Position numbers and translations under genes: made by a program | The notes under the pieces: model-generated | What the model was told of the DNA's origin: nothing | Database searches by the model: none | Seen by the model: the letters and a program-made list of their open reading frames with translations, nothing else | In this document: piece after piece, positions 27,420-36,148 of the stretch | Layout of the letters: each line of letters opens with the position of its first letter | How positions within the stretch are numbered: position 1 is the stretch's first letter | Assembly (NCBI RefSeq): GCF_001423695.1 | Contig: NZ_LMOZ01000001.1 | Coordinates: 1,797,272 to 1,861,271 of the forward strand | Source of the DNA: Leifsonia sp. Leaf336 | GTDB taxonomy: Bacteria > Actinomycetota > Actinomycetes > Actinomycetales > Microbacteriaceae | Length of the DNA stretch: 64,000 bases | Reading direction: 5' to 3'

Positions 27420-28054
27420 CGGGCAGCGCGTCGGCGGTCGTGCACGAGCTGCATCTCGCGCAGCAGCGCCGGGCTCGCGTAGCCCGAGTCGCCACCGAGT
27501 TCGGCCATGATCGAGTCGACGATGTGATCGGGCCGGTTCTGGCTCATCTTCTGTTTGGCGACGATCTTCGTCGGCGTCAGGCGCAGGCCGACCGTGCCGG
27601 ACGAGATGCGCTCGGCATAGCGCTCGTCCTCCAGCGTGCCGCGCATCTGCCGAGGGTTCGGCAGCTCGCGTTCGAAGTGGTCGACGAGCTTCTTGAGCAC
27701 CTGGAGATTCTCGCTCGCACTCAGGATCTCGGGCACGCCCGAAAGATGGATCGCCACGAAGTTCCACGTAGGCACCGCGGGGTCGGCGTCGTACCACGAC
27801 GACGAGATGTAGCCGTGCGGGCCTTGGAGGATGACGAGAAGTTCGTGCTCCCCCAGCTCGTGCAACTGCTCGTCGGGCCGGCCCACGTGGCTGACGATGC
27901 TGAGCTCGTCGCGCGTGTCGTCGAGAATCACCGGGTAGTGCGAGGCGACAAGACCTGTCGACGCGTTGCTGACGAACGTTCCCCACGGGTTCTCGCGGAT
28001 GATCCGCTCGATCTCGGCGCGCTCTCCGAGGGCGAAGCTGGGATTCTGACGCAT
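27416..28054 (-). CDS. paiB: FMN-binding PaiB-type protein
   Basis: A 212-residue protein of the PaiB family (FMN-binding split-barrel, annotated as negative transcriptional regulator of sporulation and protease genes in Bacillus). The family blocks are present: NPWGTFVSNASTGLVASHYPVILD, SHVGRPDEQ, LLVILQGPHGYISSSWY, PTWNFVAIHLSG and KMSQNRP. The ATG at 28054 follows AGGAGG. It lies between nei (10 bases upstream) and the amidohydrolase (overlapping), so it is in an rpiB-nei-paiB-amidohydrolase operon. Direct DNA binding by such proteins is doubtful; a flavin-dependent detoxifying role is also possible. Confidence 0.9.
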   Translation of the reverse strand: MRQNPSFALGERAEIERIIRENPWGTFVSNASTGLVASHYPVILDDTRDELSIVSHVGRPDEQLHELGEHELLVILQGPHGYISSSWYDADPAVPTWNFVAIHLSGVPEILSASENLQVLKKLVDHFERELPNPRQMRGTLEDERYAERISSGTVGLRLTPTKIVAKQKMSQNRPDHIVDSIMAELGGDSGYASPALLREMQLVHDRRRAAR

Positions 28055-28064
28055 CGGAGGCCTC

Positions 28065-29039
28065 CTAGGCTTGGTCTTTCGGGCACCAGTAGAGCTTGCG
28101 ACCGCCCAGCTCCTCCATGAGGATGTGCGTGCCGCAGACCCGGCAGGGCAGTCCTTCGCGCTTGTAGACCCAGTGCCGGTCCTCCCGCTTGGCCATCGCC
28201 TTGCGGTACGACTCCTCGTCGAGGTCGTCCATCGTCATCATCTGGCCGGTCTCGACGCCGATCCGCAGCAGGTGCACCCAGTCGCGCCACAGTTCGCGCA
28301 CGGTCTCCTCGGGCACGAGCTTGCCCGGCGTGTGCGGGTTCTGCCGGGCGCGGAACAGCAGTTCGGCGCGGTAGACGTTGCCGATGCCGCTGACGACGCT
28401 CTGATCCATGAGCAGCAGAGCGATGGCGGTCGGCTTCTTGCGCACCTTCGCGACGAAGGCCTCCTCGGCCTCCGGGCCGTCGTCGACCTGCGGGTCGGGC
28501 CCGAGCTTGGCGATCACGGCGTCCACTTCGGCGGGGTCGAGCACCTCGCACGCGGTCGGCCCGCGGAGATCGGCCACGGCCGTGTCGCTGAGGAGGCGGA
28601 CGCGCACCTGGCCGACGGGCTCCGGCGGGAAGACGTCGATATCGGCCTCCACCTTCTCGGACTCCGACATGCGCAGCCGGGTGCGGCGCGGGGCGCCGAT
28701 CGAGTGCAGGGAGTTCTCGCCGGCCTCATCGAAGACGGTGCCGGTCTGGTTGGTCTGGCCCACCCGCCCGTTCGCGCTCGCGATGGTCGGATCGATGCTG
28801 ATGTCGCCGGCGAAGTCCCACGCGCCGTAGATGCCGAGGTGGATGCGCAACCAGAGGTCGTTGTCGAACTCCAGGAACATCTGCTTGCCGACGGCCTTGG
28901 CCGCCACCATCACGTGTCCGTCGATGCGCGCGGCATCGGCGGCGAACCGGCCCTGCGGGGAGGACACCGCGATACGGTGACCCACGAAGTTGACGGCGAA
29001 CTGCTTCGCGATGCGGTGGACGGAGTGACCCTCGGGCAT
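28065..29039 (-). CDS. Fpg/Nei-family DNA glycosylase/AP lyase with an altered zinc finger
   Basis: A 324-residue base-excision repair enzyme that removes oxidised bases. The N-terminus after Met is PEGH, giving the catalytic Pro2 and Glu3; the helix-two-turn-helix DQSVVSGIGNVYRAELLF is intact. The C-terminal zinc finger has Cys299, Cys302 and Cys319, but the fourth ligand position is Asp322 (CPKDQ instead of the usual CPxCQ). PEGH suggests the actinobacterial Nei branch rather than Fpg (PELP). Its start overlaps the rpiB stop as TGATG. Asp may still bind zinc, so activity is expected. Confidence 0.93.
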   Translation of the reverse strand: MPEGHSVHRIAKQFAVNFVGHRIAVSSPQGRFAADAARIDGHVMVAAKAVGKQMFLEFDNDLWLRIHLGIYGAWDFAGDISIDPTIASANGRVGQTNQTGTVFDEAGENSLHSIGAPRRTRLRMSESEKVEADIDVFPPEPVGQVRVRLLSDTAVADLRGPTACEVLDPAEVDAVIAKLGPDPQVDDGPEAEEAFVAKVRKKPTAIALLLMDQSVVSGIGNVYRAELLFRARQNPHTPGKLVPEETVRELWRDWVHLLRIGVETGQMMTMDDLDEESYRKAMAKREDRHWVYKREGLPCRVCGTHILMEELGGRKLYWCPKDQA

Positions 29040-29527
29040 CAGCGGTCCACGTTCTTGCCCGCGATGTCGCCGGTGGCCTCGAACTCGGCGAGCTGGGCGA
29101 TCCGTCGCACGTGCCGCTCTTCGAGCGAGAACGGTTCGGCGATGAAGATGTCGATGAAGCGCGTGGCCTCCTCGACGGTGTGCTGGCGTGCGCCGATCGA
29201 GATGACGTTGGCGTCGTTGTGCTGGCGCGCCAACCGGGCGGTGCTCTCGTTCCAGACGAGGGCCGCGCGCACGCCGAGGACCTTGTTCGCGGCGATCTGC
29301 TCGCCGTTGCCCGAGCCTCCGAACACCACTCCCAGCGCCTCCACACCGGCCTGCTGGTCGCGCACGACGGCCTTGGCCGCGTTGATGCAGAACGCCGGGT
29401 AGTCGTCGATCGGGTCGTACCCGGCCGGACCGTGGTCGACGACCTCGTGGCCGGCCTCCGAGAGGTGCTGCTGGAGGTGCGTGCTGAACTCGAGACCGGC
29501 GTGATCGGTGGCGATGTGGATGCGCAT
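29039..29527 (-). CDS. rpiB: Ribose-5-phosphate isomerase B
   Basis: A 162-residue RpiB/LacAB sugar isomerase interconverting ribose-5-phosphate and ribulose-5-phosphate in the pentose phosphate pathway. The signature elements are IATDHAG at 4-10, YPAFC near residue 45 and the phosphate loop GGSGNGEQIAANK. The ATG at 29527 is preferred over GTG 29533 because -10 TAGACT (29539-29534) sits six bases before it, the leaderless geometry. It is first gene of the operon running through nei, paiB and the amidohydrolase. Confidence 0.96.
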   Translation of the reverse strand: MRIHIATDHAGLEFSTHLQQHLSEAGHEVVDHGPAGYDPIDDYPAFCINAAKAVVRDQQAGVEALGVVFGGSGNGEQIAANKVLGVRAALVWNESTARLARQHNDANVISIGARQHTVEEATRFIDIFIAEPFSLEERHVRRIAQLAEFEATGDIAGKNVDR

Positions 29528-29533
29528 GCTCAC

Positions 29534-29539
29534 AGTCTA
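29534..29539 (-). promoter_or_regulatory. Leaderless -10 box of rpiB
   Basis: Minus-strand TAGACT, six bases before the rpiB ATG; no ribosome binding site is present. Confidence 0.6.
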
Positions 29540-29641
29540 GGGAAGGCCGCCGACGCCGCCGCAGCACCCGCGGCGCGACCTCACTAAGGTGGATCGGGTG
29601 GACACGATCCACACCCCAAACCGCTTTTCAAGGAGTCAGCG

Positions 29642-32185
29642 TTGCCCGGAGAAAACCTCACCCGCATCGAAGCCCAGGAGCGCGCGTCGCTCGTCCGCAC
29701 CCACAGCTACGACGTGGCGCTCGACCTGACCACGGGTCCGGAGACCTTCCGCAGCACCACCACCGTTCGCTTCACCGCGACGCCGGGTGCCTCGACCTTC
29801 ATCGACGCGATCACCCGCACCGTCCACTCCGTCGTGCTGAACGGCGTCGAGCTCGACCCTGCGGTCGTCGCCGACGGTGTGCGCATCCAGCTGGACGGCC
29901 TGCAGGCGGAGAACGAGCTCACGGTCGACGCCGACGCGATCTATACGAACACCGGTGAGGGCCTGCACCGCTTCGTCGACCCCGTCGACGGCGAGGTGTA
30001 CCTCTATTCGCAGTTCGAGGTGCCGGACTCGCGCCGCATGTTCGCCGTGTTCGAGCAGCCCGACCTCAAGGCGCAGTTCACGTTCACGGTCACGGCCCCC
30101 GCGCACTGGGCGGTCGTGAGCAACTCCCCCACCCCCGAGCCCGTGGAGGCCGGCGCGGGCACGAAGACCTGGTCGTTCGCCCCCACCCCGGTCATCTCCT
30201 CTTACATCACGGCACTGATCGCCGGCCCGTACGAGTCGGTACACAGCGAGCTCACCAGCCGCGACGGCCGCGCCATCCCGCTCGGCGTCTACGCGCGCAA
30301 GAGCCTCGCGGGCTTCCTCGACGCCGACTACATCTTCGAGAAGACCCGGGAGGGCTTCGCCTTCTACGAGGAGAAGTTCGACTACGCCTACCCGTTCGAG
30401 AAGTACGACCAGCTGTTCGTGCCGGAGTTCAACGCGGGCGCGATGGAGAACGCGGGCGCCGTCACCTTCACCGAGACCTACGTCTTCCGCTCGAAGGTCA
30501 CCGACGCCATCAAGGAGCGCCGGGTCGTCACGATCCTGCACGAGCTCGCGCACATGTGGTTCGGCGACCTGGTCACCATGAAGTGGTGGAACGACCTGTG
30601 GCTGAACGAGTCGTTCGCCGAGTACGCCTCCACCCTCGCCACGGCGGAGGCCACCGAGTGGACCGAGGCCTGGACGACCTTCGCCGCCATGGAGAAGAGC
30701 TGGGCGTACAAGCAGGACCAGCTGCCCTCCACCCACCCGATCGTCGCGACGATCAACGACCTGGAGGACGTGCAGGTCAACTTCGACGGCATCACGTACG
30801 CGAAGGGCGCGTCGGTGCTCAAGCAGCTGGTGGCGTGGGTCGGCCAGGACGACTTCCTGGCGGGCGTCGCGCAGTACTTCAAGAAGCACCAGCACGGCAA
30901 CACCGAGTTGACCGACCTCCTCGTCGAGCTGGAGGCCACCAGCGGCCGCGACCTCACGGAGTGGTCCGAGAAGTGGCTGGAGACCGCGGGCGTCAACACC
31001 CTGCGCCCGGAGATCGCGGTGGACGCGGACGGCACCATCACGGCGTTCGCGATCCTGCAGTCCGCCGCGGCCGACTACCCGACCATCCGCCCCCACCGCC
31101 TGGCCGTGGGCTTCTACGACCTCGTCGACGCCCGGCTCGTGCGCACCTCCCGTGTGGAGCTCGACGTGGACGGCGAGCGGACCGAGGTCGCCGAGCTCGT
31201 CGGCACGAAGCGTCCGGCGCTCGTGCTCCTCAACGACGACGACCTGGCCTACGCGAAGATCCGTCTCGACGACGAGTCGCACCGCGTCGCTCTCGAGCAC
31301 CTCTCGTCGATCGAGAGCCCGCTCGCGCGGTCGCTGGTGTGGGGCGCGGTGTGGGATGCCACGCGCGACGCCGAGTCGAGCGCGAGCGACTACGTGCGCC
31401 TGGTGCTCGGCAACATCGCCTCCGAGACCGAGTCGACGACGCTGCGCACCACGCTGAACCAGCTGGTGCTCGCCGCCGGAAGCTACGTGGCGCCCGAGCG
31501 TCAGAAGCAGACGAGCGAGGAGGCTGCCTCGACGCTCTGGGAGCTCGCGCAGCACGCCGAGGCCGGCAGCGACGCGCAGTTCCAGTTCGTGAAGTTCTTC
31601 GCGGCACTCGCCTCCACCCCGGATCAGCTCGCCGTCGTCGCCCGACTGCGCGACGGCTCGCTGACACTGCAGGGACTCACCGTCGACACCGACCTAGCCT
31701 GGGAGCTGCTCGTCGCCCTGGTCGCCGGCGGCGCAGCGGGCAACGCCGAGGTGGATGCCGCGCTCGCCGCCGACAACACCGCCAACGGCGCCCAGTTCGC
31801 AGCGCAGGCCCGCGCCTCCATCCCGACGCTCGCGGGCAAGCAGGCCGCGTGGGACTCGGTGTTCGGTTCCGACGCCCTCCCGAACACGATCGTGCGGTTC
31901 ACCGGGCTCGGCTTCCAGCGCGCCGCCGACAGGGAGGTGCTCGCGTCGTTCGTCGAGCCGTACTTCGCGGCGCTGCAGGAGGTCTGGACCTCGCGCACCT
32001 ACAAGATCGCCGAGTACCTGGTGGCCGGAATGTACCCGGCGCCGCTGGCGAACGCGGCGCTCCGTGATGCGACGCGCGCCTGGCTCGACGCCAATCCCGA
32101 GCCGGCCGCGCTGCGCCGCCTCGTGGTGGAGAACCTGGCCGGTGTCGAGCGCGCGCTCGCGGCGCAGGCCCGCGACGCCGGCTGA
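29642..32185 (+). CDS. pepN: Aminopeptidase N, M1 family
   Basis: An 847-residue cytoplasmic zinc aminopeptidase that trims N-terminal residues from peptides. The exopeptidase motif GAMEN is at 266-270, the zinc motif HELAH at 300-304, and the third ligand Glu323 lies in NESFAEY. The C-terminal helical ERAP-like domain makes up the last ~350 residues. It starts at TTG 29642, chosen because AAGGAG lies at the right distance and no ATG or GTG competes. It forms its own unit, divergent from rpiB, closed by a terminator. It acts with Dcp (12276) in peptide recycling. Confidence 0.96.
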   Translation: MPGENLTRIEAQERASLVRTHSYDVALDLTTGPETFRSTTTVRFTATPGASTFIDAITRTVHSVVLNGVELDPAVVADGVRIQLDGLQAENELTVDADAIYTNTGEGLHRFVDPVDGEVYLYSQFEVPDSRRMFAVFEQPDLKAQFTFTVTAPAHWAVVSNSPTPEPVEAGAGTKTWSFAPTPVISSYITALIAGPYESVHSELTSRDGRAIPLGVYARKSLAGFLDADYIFEKTREGFAFYEEKFDYAYPFEKYDQLFVPEFNAGAMENAGAVTFTETYVFRSKVTDAIKERRVVTILHELAHMWFGDLVTMKWWNDLWLNESFAEYASTLATAEATEWTEAWTTFAAMEKSWAYKQDQLPSTHPIVATINDLEDVQVNFDGITYAKGASVLKQLVAWVGQDDFLAGVAQYFKKHQHGNTELTDLLVELEATSGRDLTEWSEKWLETAGVNTLRPEIAVDADGTITAFAILQSAAADYPTIRPHRLAVGFYDLVDARLVRTSRVELDVDGERTEVAELVGTKRPALVLLNDDDLAYAKIRLDDESHRVALEHLSSIESPLARSLVWGAVWDATRDAESSASDYVRLVLGNIASETESTTLRTTLNQLVLAAGSYVAPERQKQTSEEAASTLWELAQHAEAGSDAQFQFVKFFAALASTPDQLAVVARLRDGSLTLQGLTVDTDLAWELLVALVAGGAAGNAEVDAALAADNTANGAQFAAQARASIPTLAGKQAAWDSVFGSDALPNTIVRFTGLGFQRAADREVLASFVEPYFAALQEVWTSRTYKIAEYLVAGMYPAPLANAALRDATRAWLDANPEPAALRRLVVENLAGVERALAAQARDAG

Positions 32186-32204
32186 CCCGCACCGCACCGG
32201 CCGA

Positions 32205-32237
32205 GGGGGTCGTGGCTCGTTCCGAGCCGCGGCCCCC
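32205..32237 (+). terminator. Terminator of pepN
   Basis: A 15-bp stem GGGGGTCGTGGCTCG / CGAGCCGCGGCCCCC (two G-T pairs) with loop TTC, followed by GTTTCG, 20 bases after the pepN stop. Confidence 0.85.
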
Positions 32238-32312
32238 GTTTCGCACTGCCGGGCCATACGGCCCGTCCGCAGGTCGTACCGCGGTTCGATGACGCGGCCG
32301 GCACGACGGCCC

Positions 32313-32318
32313 TAGTCT
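32313..32318 (+). promoter_or_regulatory. Leaderless -10 box of the ABC/two-component operon
   Basis: TAGTCT, seven bases before the ATG at 32326; no ribosome binding site lies between. Confidence 0.55.
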
Positions 32319-32325
32319 CGGTCTC

Positions 32326-33237
32326 ATGATCCAACTCGACAACCTCACCAAGACCTTCGGCAGCAAGACCGCTGTCGACGGCATCTCGGCGACGATCCAG
32401 CCGGGCAAAGTCACCGGCTTCCTCGGCCCGAACGGCGCGGGCAAGTCCACCACCATGCGCATGATCATGGGCCTCGACCGCCCCACCCGGGGCACCGCGA
32501 CCATCAACGGCAAGCGGTACGGCGAGCTGCGTTCGCCGCTCGGGGAAGTCGGTGCGCTGCTGGATGCGAAGGCGGTGCACACCGGTCGCACGGCCTACAA
32601 CCACCTCCTGGCGATGGCCGCGACGCACGGCATCTCCAAGAACCGCGTCCACGAGGTCATCGCGCTGACCGGTCTGGAGTCGGTGGCGAGCAAGCGCGTC
32701 GGCGGCTTCTCGCTCGGCATGGGCCAGCGTCTCGGCATCGCCGTCGCGATGCTCGGCGATCCGGCCACGCTGATCCTGGACGAGCCGGTCAACGGCCTCG
32801 ACCCCGAAGGCGTGCTCTGGGTGCGTCAGTTCGCCCGCCACCTCGCCGGACAGGGCCGGACCGTGTTCCTGTCCTCGCACCTGATGAGCGAGATGGCGCA
32901 GACCGCCGACCACATCATCGTGCTCGGCCGTGGCCGCATCCTCGCCGACGCACCTGTCGACCAGATCCTCGCCGGTGCTACCCGCAGCGCCGTCCGCGTG
33001 CGCACACCGGAGGTCGAGCGGCTCGTCAACGCGATCAACGGTCCCGACGTGACGGTCACCGGCGTCGAGGCCCAACTGCTCGAGATCAGCGGGCTCTCGG
33101 CCGCGCAGATCGGCGACGCAGCTGCTGCGGCGGGCGTCGCGCTCCACGAGCTCACGCCGCTCAGCGCCTCCCTCGAGGAGGCCTACCTCGAACTCACCCA
33201 GGACGAAGTCGAATACCACTCGGAGGTCACCCGATGA
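32326..33237 (+). CDS. ABC transporter ATP-binding protein (bacitracin/antibiotic-export type)
   Basis: A 303-residue ATPase. Walker A GPNGAGKST is at 34-42, the signature FSLGMGQR near 132, Walker B LILDEPVNGLDP near 152, and an extra C-terminal domain (about 215-303) is typical of the CcmA/BcrA-like export subfamily. It energises the permease encoded next. It is the first of four genes (ATPase, permease, histidine kinase, response regulator) that overlap by four bases each, so transport and sensing are made together. The linkage suggests self-regulated response to an envelope-active compound (inference). Confidence 0.94.
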   Translation: MIQLDNLTKTFGSKTAVDGISATIQPGKVTGFLGPNGAGKSTTMRMIMGLDRPTRGTATINGKRYGELRSPLGEVGALLDAKAVHTGRTAYNHLLAMAATHGISKNRVHEVIALTGLESVASKRVGGFSLGMGQRLGIAVAMLGDPATLILDEPVNGLDPEGVLWVRQFARHLAGQGRTVFLSSHLMSEMAQTADHIIVLGRGRILADAPVDQILAGATRSAVRVRTPEVERLVNAINGPDVTVTGVEAQLLEISGLSAAQIGDAAAAAGVALHELTPLSASLEEAYLELTQDEVEYHSEVTR

Positions 33238-34085
33238 GCGCCGCAACCGCCGCCGCACCCCACCAGCACTCGGAGATCGGCCGGCTCAGCTTCCCGCGCG
33301 TGCTGCGCTCGGAGTGGATCAAGCTCCGCTCGCTCCGCTCAACGTTCTGGACGCTGATCAGCGTGGTCGTGCTCGTCGTCGGGTTCGCCGCGCTGCTGAG
33401 CCTCGCGATCCCGTCCGCCACGACCCTCGCGACCGAGTCCGGACCGCGCGGTGCGACCCTCGATCTGAACAACATCGTCGCCACGGCGGCCACCTTCGGG
33501 CTTCGATTCGCCCAGCTCGTGGTGGCGGTGCTGGGTGTCCTCGCGATCAGCGGCGAATTCTCCACCGGGATGATCCGCTCGTCGTTCGCCGCGGTTCCGC
33601 ACCGCTTCCCCGTCCTCGCGGCGAAGGCGATCATGCTCTTCGTCGTCTCGTTCGTGATCGGCCTGGTGAGCCTCGCGGCGTCGTGGTCGATCGCGATCGG
33701 CGTCATGAGCAGCAAGGGCTACGAGCGCGAGCTGTTCGAGGCCTCCACCCTCTGGTCGATTCTCGGCGGGGCTGTCTATCTCGGCCTGATCGCCGTCTTC
33801 GCTCTGGGCCTCGGAACGATCATCAAGGCCAGCGCAGGCGGAATCGCCGCGGTGGTCGGTGTGCTGTTCCTCCTGCCGATCCTCGTCCAGGTCGCCGTCG
33901 GGCTGCTGCCCAAGGTCACCTGGCTGGCCGACTGGTCGCACTACCTGATCAGCAACAACGGCGACGGCCTGGCCGGCCTGGCGAACGGCTCCCTCGAGCC
34001 GTGGCAGAACATCCTCACCGTGGTGATCTGGACCGCCGTCTCCTTCATCGTGGGCGCGATCCTGCTGCAGCGACGGGACGCGTGA
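33234..34085 (+). CDS. ABC transporter permease (ABC-2-like)
   Basis: A 283-residue membrane protein with about six hydrophobic segments (TLISVVVLVVGFAALLSLA near the N-terminus, IMLFVVSFVIGLVSLAASW, AVYLGLIAVFALGLGTII, ILTVVIWTAVSFIVGAILL at the end). A short cytoplasmic N-terminus contains RSEWIKLRSLRST, typical of this family. It overlaps the ATPase gene by ATGA and the kinase gene by GTGA. The transported substrate is unknown. Confidence 0.9.
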   Translation: MSAATAAAPHQHSEIGRLSFPRVLRSEWIKLRSLRSTFWTLISVVVLVVGFAALLSLAIPSATTLATESGPRGATLDLNNIVATAATFGLRFAQLVVAVLGVLAISGEFSTGMIRSSFAAVPHRFPVLAAKAIMLFVVSFVIGLVSLAASWSIAIGVMSSKGYERELFEASTLWSILGGAVYLGLIAVFALGLGTIIKASAGGIAAVVGVLFLLPILVQVAVGLLPKVTWLADWSHYLISNNGDGLAGLANGSLEPWQNILTVVIWTAVSFIVGAILLQRRDA

Positions 34086-35407
34086 CCTCCCCGGTGACCG
34101 CTCCCGACGCCGCCCCGGCCGACCTCGAACTCCCGAGGCCGCCCGGGGCGGTGCGGCGCTACTTCGGCGCGCACCCTCTGCTCGTCGACTCCCTCGTCGT
34201 CGCCGTCTATCTCGTGCCGGCGCTGGCCGAAGGCGTCGTCGAGATGGTCAGGGACCCGAGCTGGTCGGTGGCGCTGCGGGTGGTCCTCGCGACCGTGGCC
34301 GGCGTGGCCCTCTTCGCCCGACGCCGGTCTCCCCGCATCGTCTTCGCCATCGCGCTCACGGTGCTCGTGCTGAGCGTCTTCGTCGGCCGCAACGTCGACT
34401 TCGTGCCGACCGTCTTCGCCCTGTACGCCCTTGCGGTGTACCGTTCGGCGCGCTCGGCGTGGATCGCCTACGCGATCACGGCCGTCGCGACCATCGGCGT
34501 CCTCAGCGTCACCGAGATCGTGGTCTCGGTCCACGACTTCGCGCCGCTCTCGACGGAGGCCATCCCCTCCGGATTCGCCGCCCTCTCCTTCTGCACGGTC
34601 GCGGTGCTCGTCGGTACCAACGTCGGCAACCGGCGCCGCTACCTCCGCGCTCTCATCGACCGCGCACGCCAGCTCGCGCGCGAGCGCGATCAGCAGGCCG
34701 AGATCGCCACCGCGGCCGAGCGCAGTCGCATCGCTCGCGAGATGCACGACATCGTCTCGCACAGCCTGACAGTGATGATCACGCTCGCCGACGGGTCGGC
34801 CGGGCTCGCCGCCACCGCACCGGAGCGCTCGGCTGAGACGATGCGACTCGTGGCCGAGACCGGCCGCAGCGCGCTCGGCGACATGCGCCGCCTGCTCGGC
34901 GTGCTTCGCCCGGGCGACGAGGAGGCCGCCGCTCACGCCCCGCAACCCGGCCTCGGCGAGCTCGGCGAACTGGTCGAGCGCTTCCGGGCGGCCGGTCTCC
35001 CGGTGCGCATCACCGTCTCCGGCGCCGCGCCGACGGACGTCGGTCAGCAGCTCACCGTGTTCCGGGTGGTGCAGGAGGCCCTCACCAACGCCCTCCGCCA
35101 CGCCGCTCTCGCCACCCAGGTCTCCGTGACGATCGAGTTCGGCGACGACCGCATCCGCATCGTCGTGGAGGACGACGCGACCGTGCACACCGGCTCGCTC
35201 CAGGGCTCGGGCAGCGGCCTGCTCGGCCTGCGCGAGCGCGTCGCCCTGTACGGCGGCACGCTGGAGGCGGGACCGCGTCGCGGCGGCGGCTGGCGCGTCG
35301 TCGCCGACATCCCAACCGTTCGACCCTCCGCCGCGGCGGCGGCCGCGCCCGCAGCGGCCGCAGAACCAGAACCGGCACCACAGCCAGAACCCAGGAGTCA
35401 CGAATGA
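34082..35407 (+). CDS. Sensor histidine kinase, HisKA_3 type
   Basis: A 441-residue membrane kinase starting at GTG 34082 (GTGA overlap with the permease). The N-terminal ~150 residues hold four to five membrane segments and almost no extracellular loop, as in intramembrane-sensing kinases. The phosphoacceptor is His222 in AREMHDIVSHSL; the N-box is VVQEALTNALRHA and the G-box SGSGLLGLRERV. The C-terminus is an Ala/Pro/Glu-rich tail without known function. It likely phosphorylates the regulator encoded next and senses the ABC transporter or its substrate. Confidence 0.93.
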   Translation: MTSPVTAPDAAPADLELPRPPGAVRRYFGAHPLLVDSLVVAVYLVPALAEGVVEMVRDPSWSVALRVVLATVAGVALFARRRSPRIVFAIALTVLVLSVFVGRNVDFVPTVFALYALAVYRSARSAWIAYAITAVATIGVLSVTEIVVSVHDFAPLSTEAIPSGFAALSFCTVAVLVGTNVGNRRRYLRALIDRARQLARERDQQAEIATAAERSRIAREMHDIVSHSLTVMITLADGSAGLAATAPERSAETMRLVAETGRSALGDMRRLLGVLRPGDEEAAAHAPQPGLGELGELVERFRAAGLPVRITVSGAAPTDVGQQLTVFRVVQEALTNALRHAALATQVSVTIEFGDDRIRIVVEDDATVHTGSLQGSGSGLLGLRERVALYGGTLEAGPRRGGGWRVVADIPTVRPSAAAAAAPAAAAEPEPAPQPEPRSHE

Positions 35408-36093
35408 CCGACCCCATGCCCGCCCTCGACCGTCCCGTGCGCATCCTCCTCGTCGACGACCAGGCGCTCGTGCGTCTCGGCTTCCGGATGGTGCTGGAGG
35501 CCGAACCCGACCTCCACGTGGTGGGAGAGGCGGCCGATGGCGCGGAGGCGGTCCGGCTCGCCGTCGAGACCCGGCCGGACGTGATCCTCATGGACGTGCG
35601 CATGCCGGCCCTCGACGGCATCGAGGCGACCCGGCGCATCGTCGCCGCCAACCCGGCCGCGCGGATCATCATCCTCACGACCTTCGACCTCGACGAGTAC
35701 GCCTTCGGCGGCCTGCGCGCGGGAGCGAGCGGGTTCCTGCTCAAGGATGCGCGGCCGTCCGAGCTGACGTCAGCGATCCGTTCGGTCGCGAGCGGCGACG
35801 CCGCCGTCAGCGGCCGGGTGACCCGCGCGATGCTGGAGCTCTTCGCCGACCGGCTCCCGGCCTCCGGCGGCGCACCGACCGGGGTCGACCCGGCCGCCGC
35901 CCTGACCCCGCGCGAGCGCGAGATCCTCCTCGCCATGGCCGACGGTCTCACGAACGGAGAGATCGGCGCCAAGTTCTTCCTCACCGAGTCGACCGTGAAG
36001 ACGCACGTGGGTCGCGTGCTGGCCAAGCTCCAGCTGCGCGACCGCGTGCATGCGGTGATCTTCGCCTACGACAACGGGCTCGTCGAGCGCTGA
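35404..36093 (+). CDS. NarL/FixJ-type response regulator
   Basis: A 229-residue regulator. The receiver domain has Asp18/Asp19 (LLVDDQ), phospho-acceptor Asp64 (ILMDVRMP) and Lys in FLLKDA. The LuxR-type HTH (LTPREREILLAMADGLTNGEIGAKFFLTESTVKTHV) is at about 160-200. It overlaps the kinase gene by ATGA. It probably activates its own operon; no binding site is evident in front of 32326. Confidence 0.95.
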   Translation: MTDPMPALDRPVRILLVDDQALVRLGFRMVLEAEPDLHVVGEAADGAEAVRLAVETRPDVILMDVRMPALDGIEATRRIVAANPAARIIILTTFDLDEYAFGGLRAGASGFLLKDARPSELTSAIRSVASGDAAVSGRVTRAMLELFADRLPASGGAPTGVDPAAALTPREREILLAMADGLTNGEIGAKFFLTESTVKTHVGRVLAKLQLRDRVHAVIFAYDNGLVER

Positions 36094-36148
36094 CCACGCC
36101 GCAGGGTCCAGGGGATGCCAAGGACCCACTCGATAGGATTTCGGACGT

